Shown here: one piece after another, positions 1-5,466 of the stretch
Layout: each line of letters begins with the position of its first letter
Position numbering within the stretch: position 1 is the first letter of the stretch
Origin: Pseudomonadota bacterium
GTDB lineage: Bacteria > Pseudomonadota > Alphaproteobacteria > Micropepsales > Micropepsaceae
Direction of reading: 5' to 3'
Assembly: GCA_021808875.1 (NCBI GenBank)
Contig: JAKBAU010000151.1
Span: 1 to 8,361 of the forward strand
DNA length: 8,361 bases
Notes under the pieces: model-generated
Told to the model about the DNA's origin: nothing
What the model saw: the letters and a program-made list of their open reading frames with translations, nothing else
The model's database searches: none
Made by a program: the position numbers and the translations under genes

Positions 1-1
1 C

Positions 2-850
2 TCAGCCTGCCCGGCGCATCAGCGCGGAATTTTTGCTGAAGATGCCACGCGGCGCCCCAGCTACCGGCAGATAGAGACGGGCATCCACTGGAGTTTCACT
101 TGTACCCAGAATGAGCCAGCCATCGCCGGCAAGAACCCCCGACAGCCGCGCCAGGGTTTCCAGACGGACGTCCGGCGCAAAATAAAAAAGTGCATTGCGG
201 CAAAGAATGAGATCAAGATTGCCAAGCCAGCCAAGGCTGTCGAGAAGATTGAAGCAATGAACCCGCAGACGACGGCGCAATCCGTCAACCATGTGCCAAC
301 GCCCGCTTTCGCTCGGCACACAATAGCGCGAGCGCAACGAGGACGGCAGTCCGCGCTCCAGCTCATACGCGCTATAAGCGCCCTCGGTAATGCGCATCAC
401 CGCATCGCGGCTGAAATCACTGACGAAGAGATCAATCTTCCAGCCCTCGGCAAAAAGACCGGCATCGTCGAGCAACATGGCCAAGGAATAGGCTTCCTGA
501 CCGGTCGAAGCGGCCGCACACCAGATGCGCAGACGCCGGGGAACCAGGCGCGCCGCCATCAGCTGGGGCAGAACGGTATTGCGCAAAAATTCAAATACCT
601 GCGGATCGCGGAAGAACGAGGTTTCGTGGGTCGCCATCGCCTCAACCACCGCACGTGATAACTCTTCGGGCTCATCTTCGAGTTCGGCCAGAAGGGCACC
701 CAGTTCGCGAAAACCAAAGCGGGCGGCCACCGGCTGCAACTTCGAGGCGATGCGCTCGCCGTGATCAACGGTAAGGCGCAACCCGCTCCGGCGCCGAACA
801 AGATCAGCGAGATGATAAAACTGCGCGGGCGCGGCGGAGGGCGTGGACAC
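2..850 (-). CDS. cheR: CheR-type chemotaxis protein-glutamate O-methyltransferase
   Basis: Transfers methyl groups from S-adenosylmethionine to glutamates on chemoreceptors, setting receptor sensitivity; cytoplasmic. The 282-residue product is of normal CheR length. An N-terminal helical domain (about 1-75) leads into THETSFFRD (74-82), a CheR hallmark. The SAM-binding methyltransferase follows: glycine-loop region WCAAASTGQEAYSLAM (110-125), acidic SDFSRDA (144-150), CRNALFYF (217-224, usually CRNVLIYF) and LGTSE (248-252). No receptor-tethering or TPR extension is present. The start is GTG at 848-850, with AGGA at 857-860 six bases upstream; this Shine-Dalgarno overlaps the TAG stop of the receiver gene, so translation of the two is probably linked. 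The stop TGA lies at 2-4, so the gene is complete. Being placed behind chpT and a CheY-like gene rather than in a full che cluster, it may serve a cell-cycle-linked or accessory pathway; that is inference. The family call is firm. Confidence 0.93.
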   Translation of the reverse strand: MSTPSAAPAQFYHLADLVRRRSGLRLTVDHGERIASKLQPVAARFGFRELGALLAELEDEPEELSRAVVEAMATHETSFFRDPQVFEFLRNTVLPQLMAARLVPRRLRIWCAAASTGQEAYSLAMLLDDAGLFAEGWKIDLFVSDFSRDAVMRITEGAYSAYELERGLPSSLRSRYCVPSESGRWHMVDGLRRRLRVHCFNLLDSLGWLGNLDLILCRNALFYFAPDVRLETLARLSGVLAGDGWLILGTSETPVDARLYLPVAGAPRGIFSKNSALMRRAG

Positions 851-858
851 AGACTGTC

Positions 859-1224
859 CTAACCCAATCCGGCGCTGTTCAGCCGCTCGTGCAGCGACGG
901 CGCATCATAGGGTTTCAGCAGATAGTCATTGGCACCACAGACAAGAGCCTCCTGGATGCGGCCGACATCATTCTCGGTGGTGCAATAAAGGACGAACGGC
1001 CGACTGCCATTGGGCTCGCGACGCAGACCGCGCAGAAACTCAAGCACATTGGTACCCGGGATATTCCAGTCCAGTAGCACAAGATCGGGCATGCGGGCCC
1101 GACAGGCCTGCAAGGCCTGCGTGCCGTCTTCGGCCTCCTCGCTCTCAAAGGCAAACTCGGCCAGGATGGTGGCCGCAACCTTGCGAATGACGCGGCTGTC
1201 ATCGACGACCAAACAATGTTTCAC
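859..1224 (-). CDS. Single-domain CheY-like response regulator receiver
   Basis: A stand-alone 121-residue receiver domain with no output domain, so it should act by protein contact (flagellar switch, phosphate sink or phosphorelay partner). The phosphorylation machinery is intact: acidic pair D8-D9, phosphoacceptor D52 in LLDWNIPG, switch threonine T82, aromatic Y101 and lysine K104 in KPY. The start is GTG at 1222-1224; a G-rich Shine-Dalgarno (1232-1236) lies 7 bases upstream and can fold into a short GC hairpin. It is followed 8 bases downstream by cheR and preceded by chpT 83 bases upstream, all on the same strand. Whether its phosphodonor is a chemotaxis CheA, another kinase or ChpT itself cannot be read from the sequence. 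Receiver identity is firm; the specific partner is unknown. Confidence 0.93.
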   Translation of the reverse strand: MKHCLVVDDSRVIRKVAATILAEFAFESEEAEDGTQALQACRARMPDLVLLDWNIPGTNVLEFLRGLRREPNGSRPFVLYCTTENDVGRIQEALVCGANDYLLKPYDAPSLHERLNSAGLG

Positions 1225-1242
1225 GGCAATGCCCCCTGGGGC
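1225..1242 (-). promoter_or_regulatory. GC hairpin covering the Shine-Dalgarno of the receiver gene
   Basis: On the minus strand GCCCC and GGGGC (1231-1242) are complementary with two bases between them; a realistic fold is a 4-base-pair stem with a CAGG loop. The right arm is the run of G that acts as Shine-Dalgarno for the GTG start at 1224. The fold could dampen initiation. The stem is short, so the effect is speculative. Confidence 0.3.
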
Positions 1243-1279
1243 CTCTAGTTGGCGCGCACCGCTGCAAAGCCTAGCCGAG

Positions 1280-1293
1280 GGCTGTAAACAGCC
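1280..1293 (-). repeat. Perfect inverted repeat downstream of chpT
   Basis: GGCTGT and ACAGCC are separated by two bases, 14 bases after the chpT stop codon. As RNA this gives a 5-base-pair stem with a UUUA loop. No T-run follows on the minus strand, so it does not look like an intrinsic terminator; it may stabilise or process the chpT-receiver mRNA, or be a protein-binding dyad. Function is not established. Confidence 0.3.
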
Positions 1294-1307
1294 TCTAAAT
1301 CTCCGGC

Positions 1308-1943
1308 TTAACTTTGCACAGGTCCGCCGTCACAGCGGATCTCCGCCTCACCCTCCGCCACGCGCAGTACCAGAGCGGTCCCAAGCGAATCAGCCAACCG
1401 ATAGGACAGGAATGCCTGGATCGAGCGCCCATCCAGCTCGGCGAGCTGCTCACCGCGTACCACCCGCTCGATGTCCGCGCTCAAGCGCGCATTCTGTCCT
1501 TGCGCCTGCACCCGAAAGGACGGCGCGTCAGGATCCGATGCGGTCTCAACCGTGATCCGGCCGCCGCGCGGCAGGCAATCGCTCGCCAGCAGCGTCGCGT
1601 TCATCAACAGCTTGGCCCAGTCCTTGGGCCAGTTGAGGGGTGCCGCGCGCCAGTCAACGCTGATTTTGCCTCCATCGACGAGCCCCTGCACAACGCGGCC
1701 GACCTGGGAGAGATCCAGATGTGCGCCAACCGAACCTGCCGCACCAAAAGCCAGACGGGCAAATTGCAGGCGCGCAGCCGCCTGACTGGCCGACGACGCC
1801 ACCAGTTTGAGCGCATCAGCACGCATCGTCGCATCGCGCTCGTCTTCCAGCACTTCGAGCCCGTTCACCACCGCCCCCACAGGGCTGACGAGATCATGGC
1901 AGACACGGCTCACGAGAAGCGCCGCAAATTCGATGTCGGTCAT
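1308..1943 (-). CDS. chpT: Histidine phosphotransferase ChpT
   Basis: Shuttles phosphate from the hybrid kinase CckA to the receivers of CtrA and CpdR in the alphaproteobacterial cell-cycle/motility phosphorelay; a cytoplasmic dimer. The 211-residue protein begins with a helical-hairpin (DHp-like) domain, about 1-75, holding the phosphorylatable histidine H16 in the signature CHDLVSPVGAVVNGLE (15-30). A degenerate kinase-like alpha/beta domain follows (about 85-205) without the ATP-binding N, G1 and G2 boxes, as is typical of ChpT. The N-terminus before the histidine is short, but the ATG at 1941-1943 is well supported by GGAGAG (1948-1953) at good spacing. It lies 73 bases after the ghrA-like gene, with a CtrA box in between, and is followed by a CheY-like receiver and cheR. 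ChpT is a hallmark of Alphaproteobacteria and the strongest taxonomic marker here. Confidence 0.93.
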   Translation of the reverse strand: MTDIEFAALLVSRVCHDLVSPVGAVVNGLEVLEDERDATMRADALKLVASSASQAAARLQFARLAFGAAGSVGAHLDLSQVGRVVQGLVDGGKISVDWRAAPLNWPKDWAKLLMNATLLASDCLPRGGRITVETASDPDAPSFRVQAQGQNARLSADIERVVRGEQLAELDGRSIQAFLSYRLADSLGTALVLRVAEGEAEIRCDGGPVQS

Positions 1944-1960
1944 GATGCTCTCCGGTGAGA

Positions 1961-1966
1961 ATTATA
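1961..1966 (-). promoter_or_regulatory. Possible -10 element of the chpT promoter
   Basis: Perfect TATAAT on the minus strand, 17 bases before the chpT ATG. No good -35 lies at 16-18 bases, and a transcript from here would have a leader of only about 10 bases that begins at the Shine-Dalgarno. An alternative weak -10 (TATCGC, 1983-1988) is 17 bases from the proximal TTAA of the CtrA box, a spacing more like CtrA-activated promoters. The exact promoter is therefore unresolved. Confidence 0.35.
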
Positions 1967-2005
1967 GTGTTATGGTGTGTAAGCGATAAATGTGACCGTC
2001 CCCGC

Positions 2006-2020
2006 TTAAGGAACGATTAA
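2006..2020 (-). promoter_or_regulatory. CtrA-type binding site (TTAA-N7-TTAA) upstream of chpT
   Basis: TTAA (2006-2009), seven bases, TTAA (2017-2020): an exact match to the full CtrA consensus known from Caulobacter. It lies 62 bases before the chpT start, and its distal half contains the TAA stop codon of the ghrA-like gene. TTAA is rare in this GC-rich sequence, and I found no other pair with this spacing in the window. The site is symmetrical, so its direction is ambiguous, but chpT is the only gene starting next to it. It suggests feedback of CtrA on chpT-receiver-cheR. Confidence 0.65.
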
Positions 2021-2964
2021 TAGCCCTGCGCGATGTCGACGCGATACGGCGCAGGTTCACCGCGCTCGAGGGCGCCAATGCCCTCGCTGATGGCCCTGGC
2101 TGCAGCACGCGGATCTGTGATCGCGGCGACGTGTGGAGTCACGGTGATCTTGGGGTGGTTCCACAACACCGAATCTGCCGGCAATGGCTCATGCTGAAAA
2201 ACATCGAGTGTCGCACCCGCCAGATGTCCCCGGTCGATGGCCTCAACCAGATCCGCCTCAATAAGATGGCCACCCCGCGCGGCATTGATCAAGAAGGCGC
2301 CCTTGGGCAGCAGTGCAAACGTCTTGGCATTGAGAATGCCCTGGGTCGCAGAGGTCAAAGGCAAAAGACAGATAAGAATATCGCTGCGGGCCAGAAACGG
2401 CGCCAGTTCCCCTGCGCCGGCAAAACTCTCGACCCCGCTGACAGCCTTGCGCGAACGAGACCAGCCAGTCACCGGAAAATCCAGATCGCGCAGGCGTTCG
2501 GCGCACATCGTGCCGATCTCACCCATCCCCAAAATGCCAATGCGCGTGTCCTCTGTGCGCCGGAGCAGGGGTCGCTGGCGCCATTTGTTCATCGCCTGGG
2601 CGGCGTCAAAGTAGCGCTGGCCACGGTGAAAAATGAGGACATGTAGGACCACATATTGTGCCAATTCGCGACTCAAGCTGCGATCGACAAAGCGCATCAG
2701 TGGCAGGTCGCGGGGAAAATCGGGATCGGCGAGAATGCCGTCTACTCCCGCCCCCAGACAAAATACGGCCTTCAAGTTGGATAGCGAGGCCAAAAGGCCT
2801 TTGCGCGGGCGAAAGGTGATCAGGTAATCGATGCGGCCTGCCTCGACCGCGGCGTCATCCTGACCGAGGAGGCGGGCTTGGGGCAAATACTCGGACAGTG
2901 GACCAGCCCAATGACCGGACCAGCCCGATGGAACATCCAGCAAGAGTGTGACGGGCTCGGCCAT
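2017..2964 (-). CDS. ghrA: GhrA-type glyoxylate/hydroxypyruvate reductase (D-2-hydroxyacid dehydrogenase)
   Basis: Cytoplasmic NAD(P)H-dependent oxidoreductase, expected to reduce glyoxylate and hydroxypyruvate to glycolate and glycerate. Counting from the ATG chosen here (315 residues), it has the Rossmann motif GMGEIG (146-151), followed by WSRSRK, which suggests NADPH preference. The catalytic triad of the D-2-hydroxyacid dehydrogenase family is intact: R230 in NAARGG, E259 in LDVFQHEPLP and H278 in TPHVAAIT. The N-terminal AVFCLGAGVDGI, the triad context and the final GY resemble E. coli GhrA more than SerA or GhrB. An in-frame TTG at 2992-2994 would add ten residues, but ATG at 2962-2964 has GGAGAG (2973-2978) eight bases upstream and begins directly at the first beta strand. 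It follows the cytochrome c gene by 89 bases on the same strand. The true substrate cannot be fixed from sequence; the family is certain. Confidence 0.9.
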   Translation of the reverse strand: MAEPVTLLLDVPSGWSGHWAGPLSEYLPQARLLGQDDAAVEAGRIDYLITFRPRKGLLASLSNLKAVFCLGAGVDGILADPDFPRDLPLMRFVDRSLSRELAQYVVLHVLIFHRGQRYFDAAQAMNKWRQRPLLRRTEDTRIGILGMGEIGTMCAERLRDLDFPVTGWSRSRKAVSGVESFAGAGELAPFLARSDILICLLPLTSATQGILNAKTFALLPKGAFLINAARGGHLIEADLVEAIDRGHLAGATLDVFQHEPLPADSVLWNHPKITVTPHVAAITDPRAAARAISEGIGALERGEPAPYRVDIAQGY

Positions 2965-3015
2965 GCGCCAGACTCTCCGCAAAGCCCATGTCAATCAAGC
3001 CCAAATAAGCCAGCG

Positions 3016-3047
3016 GCAGCCGGAGCCAGTCATCAGGCCCCGGCTGC
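3016..3047 (-). terminator. Strong hairpin after the cytochrome c gene (possible terminator)
   Basis: Twelve-base-pair stem with an 8-base loop, starting 6 bases after the cytochrome c stop codon. All pairs are Watson-Crick except one that is G-U in minus-strand RNA but A-C in plus-strand RNA, so the fold favours the minus strand, in line with the genes around it. No clear U-run follows (only CTTATTT a few bases later), so it may be a weak or Rho-assisted terminator or a 3' mRNA stabiliser that partly separates cytochrome c from ghrA. Confidence 0.5.
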
Positions 3048-3053
3048 GGCCCA

Positions 3054-3668
3054 TCAGTGTGCCTTGGTGGCGGGTGTCTTGGCATCCGGCTTTGCGTCCG
3101 CCTTGGTGCTGGCAGTGGCAGCCGGCAAGGGATAGGGGGTGTCAGACCAGGTCCGGATATACTTGATCACATCAAGCCGGTCCTGGCGCTTCGGATAACC
3201 AGGGAAGCCCATCTTGGTACCCGGGATGTATTCCTGTGGATTGCGCAGAAAATGAAAGAGCTCGGCATAGGTCCAAGTGCCGCCCTTGGCCTTCATAGCC
3301 GAGGAGAAGGCATAATTGTTGCGGCCTACGCCACGCTTGTTACCGAGGATATTCCACAGATTGGGGCCGATCTTGTTGGGACCGCCCTTGGTCCAATCGT
3401 GACAAACTGCGCAGGCCTGGGCGAGCTTCGTTCCCTCTTTAAGGCTTGCCGCAGGAATTGCGGTGGCAAAATCGGGCAAGGGCTGGGCCTTGGGCATGGC
3501 CTTGGCCTTGGTCGTGGTCGCCGCAACTTTAACTCCCGGCACGATATAGCCCGGCTTGGTCGGCTGAGGCACCTGGTAGACCGCATGGGCAACCATGCCT
3601 AAGACTATGACAAAGATCAGCGTACCGAGGATGGCCCCTGCGATCTTGTTCCACTCCCAGGAATTCAT
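3054..3668 (-). CDS. cycM: Membrane-anchored class I cytochrome c (CycM-like)
   Basis: Electron carrier tethered to the periplasmic face of the inner membrane, probably linking the bc1 complex to a terminal oxidase, as known for CycM-type proteins. Counting from the ATG at 3666-3668 (204 residues): a short cytoplasmic end MNSWEWNKIAG, one membrane helix (about 9-31, uncleaved anchor), a Pro/Ala/Lys-rich linker (about 35-68), then a cytochrome c domain with heme site CAVCH (86-90), GPNLW (102-106) and axial-ligand methionine M153 in PGTKMGFPG. The last 20 or so residues are an Ala/Lys/Thr-rich tail of low complexity. An ATG five codons upstream has no Shine-Dalgarno, whereas GGAG (3678-3681) lies 9 bases before the chosen start. 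It is divergent from kdsB-pheA; a cytochrome c of this type beside kdsB and pheA is an arrangement I recall from other Alphaproteobacteria, unchecked here. Confidence 0.9.
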   Translation of the reverse strand: MNSWEWNKIAGAILGTLIFVIVLGMVAHAVYQVPQPTKPGYIVPGVKVAATTTKAKAMPKAQPLPDFATAIPAASLKEGTKLAQACAVCHDWTKGGPNKIGPNLWNILGNKRGVGRNNYAFSSAMKAKGGTWTYAELFHFLRNPQEYIPGTKMGFPGYPKRQDRLDVIKYIRTWSDTPYPLPAATASTKADAKPDAKTPATKAH

Positions 3669-3861
3669 GTCGTCGCGCTCCATTTCAAAACGGCAGACGC
3701 CGTGTTACGGCCGTCTTCAGCGAAAGAGATGACGCTTGGCCCACTGCACCACCCCCCTTAGGCCGCTCGGACATTACCCGGGCATAGGAGTAGGTCAGTG
3801 CGGCGAAGCGTCGCAAGTCAAGGCTAAGATACAGCAAAAGCGTGCGTAAGAGGCTTCCCGC
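3669..3861. promoter_or_regulatory. Divergent intergenic region between cytochrome c and kdsB
   Basis: This 193-base region must hold the promoters of the cytochrome c gene (leftward) and kdsB-pheA (rightward). For kdsB, TAAGAT (about 3823-3828) resembles a -10 but has no good -35; AAGAGG lies 8 bases before the kdsB ATG. On the leftward strand a TTGACT is present without a -10 at standard spacing. No CtrA box or GANTC site is present. I see no small gene here. Confidence 0.45.
3695..3716 (-). repeat. Hairpin in the leader of the cytochrome c gene
   Basis: Inverted repeat of nine base pairs with one bulged base and a three-base loop (arms at 3695-3703 and 3707-3716). On the minus strand it is followed after four bases by TTTT (3687-3690), giving a weak terminator-like or attenuator-like look 27 bases before the cytochrome c ATG. 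The short U-run and the bulge make a real terminator doubtful. Confidence 0.3.
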
Positions 3862-4596
3862 ATGAACCCGCTCATTGTGATCCCGGCACGGATGGCATCC
3901 ACCCGCCTGCCCGGCAAACCCCTGGCCGATATCGGCGGAACGCCGATGATCGTGCGGGTCTGGCGTCAGGCGATGGTCGCGGCGATCGGACCGGTCGTGG
4001 TCGCCGCCGCCGAGCGCGAAATCGCCGCCGCGGTGAGCGCGGCCGGTGGTCGCTGCGTGCTCACCGCCCCGGAGCTCGCCTCCGGTACCGATCGCGTCCA
4101 TGCCGCTGTCAGCGAGATCGATCCTCAGGGACACCATGATGTCGTGGTCAATCTCCAGGGCGATCTGCCGAGCCTAGATCCTGCCCTTATCCGCGCTGTG
4201 CTCGAGCCTTTGGCGCCGACCGGAGCGGATATCGCGACCCTTGCCGCGGAAATCGAGGATGAGGCTGAGGCGGATAACCCTGCAGTGGTCAAACCCGTGA
4301 TCGTGTGGGATGCCACTGGCCTGCGCGGCCGGGCGATCTACTTCTCCCGTGCGCGCGTACCGTATGGGGAAGGTCCCTATTATCACCATATTGGCCTCTA
4401 CGCGTTCCGCCGGCCAGCGCTGTCACGCTTTGTGGCCTTGCCTCCCTCGCCTCTCGAACAGCGCGAAAAACTTGAACAGCTGCGAGCGCTCGAAGCCGGC
4501 ATGCATATCGCCATTGCCCGCGTGGACAGCGTGCCTCTGAGCGTTGATACTGAGGCCGATCTTGCAAAAGTACGAACTCACTTCAGCCGCCCATGA
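3862..4596 (+). CDS. kdsB: 3-deoxy-manno-octulosonate cytidylyltransferase (CMP-Kdo synthetase)
   Basis: Activates Kdo with CTP to CMP-Kdo, the donor for the inner core of lipopolysaccharide; cytoplasmic and Mg-dependent. The 244 residues match the usual KdsB length. Visible motifs: VIPARMASTRLPGKPL (6-21, nucleotide binding), ASGTDR (73-78), NLQGDLP (97-103, with metal ligand D101; the usual form is NVQGDEP), YFSRARVP (160-167), HIGLYAFRR (176-184), an EQREKLEQLRALE segment (199-211) and VDTEADL (228-234, second metal ligand D229). The start ATG at 3862 has AAGAGG eight bases upstream. The stop codon overlaps the pheA start (ATGA at 4593-4596), so the two genes are cotranscribed and translationally coupled. 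The L in place of E in NLQGDLP is a modest deviation that I believe occurs in related alphaproteobacterial proteins. The assignment is firm. Confidence 0.95.
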   Translation: MNPLIVIPARMASTRLPGKPLADIGGTPMIVRVWRQAMVAAIGPVVVAAAEREIAAAVSAAGGRCVLTAPELASGTDRVHAAVSEIDPQGHHDVVVNLQGDLPSLDPALIRAVLEPLAPTGADIATLAAEIEDEAEADNPAVVKPVIVWDATGLRGRAIYFSRARVPYGEGPYYHHIGLYAFRRPALSRFVALPPSPLEQREKLEQLRALEAGMHIAIARVDSVPLSVDTEADLAKVRTHFSRP

Positions 4597-5462
4597 CCCA
4601 AACCATCCTCAGCCGGGCCCGCCGCGTGGCCTTCCAGGGCGAGCCTGGTGCCTATGCCAATCTTGCCGCCCGCGAAGCCCTGCCACAGTGCGAATGCGTG
4701 CCGATGCCAACCTTCGACGCGGCACTCGATGCCGTGCGCGACGGCGTCACCGATCTGGCCATCATCCCGATCGAGAATTCCCTGCATGGCCGTATAGCTG
4801 ACATCCACCATCTGTTACCGGAAGCCGGCCTCTACATCGTCGGCGAGCACTTTCATCGCGTGCGCCACCAGTTGCTGGCGATCAAAGGAGCGACCATTGA
4901 CGGGCTGAAAACCGTCCTCAGCCAGGGACCGGCCCTTGGTCAATGCCGGCGCATTATCCGCGAACTCAAACTATCGGCCCAGAACTGGCATGATACGGCC
5001 GGATCCGCACGCCATGTGGCCGAACTCAAGGACCCCAGTGTTGCGGCCATCGCCTCGTCGCTGGCCGCCGAATTCTACGGCCTTGAAATCCTCAAGCCTG
5101 ACATCGAAGATGCGGGCCACAACATGACGCGCTTTCTCATCATGGCGCGCGAAGCCGACGATGCTCCGCATGACGGCCGCGCCGTGGTCACAACCTTCAT
5201 CTTCCGCGTCCGCAACGTGCCCGCCGCGCTCTACAAGGCCATGGGCGGCTTTGCCACCAATGGCGTCAACCTGACCAAGCTTGAGAGCTACCAGCTCGGT
5301 GGCTCCTTCAACGCTACACAGTTCTACGTCGATATCGAGGGTCACCCGGAAGACCGCCTGGTGCGCCTTGCCCTCGAAGAACTGCAGTTCTTTTCCACCC
5401 GGCTGACCATCCTTGGCGTCTATCACGCCAGTGCGTTTCGCAAAGTGATGCCGACTGATTGA
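4593..5462 (+). CDS. pheA: Prephenate dehydratase (monofunctional, with ACT domain)
   Basis: Converts prephenate to phenylpyruvate, the committed step of phenylalanine synthesis; cytoplasmic. The 289-residue protein has the two-domain layout of monofunctional enzymes. The dehydratase domain (about 10-185) shows FQGEPGAYA (14-22), PIENSLHGRI (59-68), HDTAGSAR (133-140) and the catalytic-site NMTRF (177-181). A C-terminal ACT regulatory domain (about 199-277) carries NLTKLESYQLGG (226-237) in the place of the classical ESRP motif, as in the alphaproteobacterial branch, where phenylalanine feedback binds. No chorismate mutase domain is fused. The ATG overlaps the kdsB stop by four bases and has no convincing Shine-Dalgarno, so ribosomes probably pass from kdsB by reinitiation. 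The stop is only 4 bases from the stop of the convergent gene to the right. The assignment is firm. Confidence 0.95.
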   Translation: MTQTILSRARRVAFQGEPGAYANLAAREALPQCECVPMPTFDAALDAVRDGVTDLAIIPIENSLHGRIADIHHLLPEAGLYIVGEHFHRVRHQLLAIKGATIDGLKTVLSQGPALGQCRRIIRELKLSAQNWHDTAGSARHVAELKDPSVAAIASSLAAEFYGLEILKPDIEDAGHNMTRFLIMAREADDAPHDGRAVVTTFIFRVRNVPAALYKAMGGFATNGVNLTKLESYQLGGSFNATQFYVDIEGHPEDRLVRLALEELQFFSTRLTILGVYHASAFRKVMPTD

Positions 5463-5466
5463 TCGT

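Noticed and set aside
1297..1311. Second possible CtrA box near the chpT stop codon
   Set aside because: Only one TTAA half is present (1308-1311); the base group seven bases away on either side does not match TTAA.
1314..1958. Plus-strand open frame opposite chpT
   Set aside because: The minus strand encodes an unmistakable ChpT; the plus frame is an Arg/His-rich shadow.
2965..2994. TTG start giving a ten-residue longer GhrA-like protein
   Set aside because: The ATG at 2962-2964 has a good GGAGAG at eight bases and starts at the first conserved strand; the TTG extension is unlike homologues.
3685..4137. Minus-strand open frame upstream of the cytochrome c gene
   Set aside because: Most of it is antisense to the conserved nucleotide-binding half of kdsB; the product has no recognisable domain and low-complexity Gly/His/Arg content.
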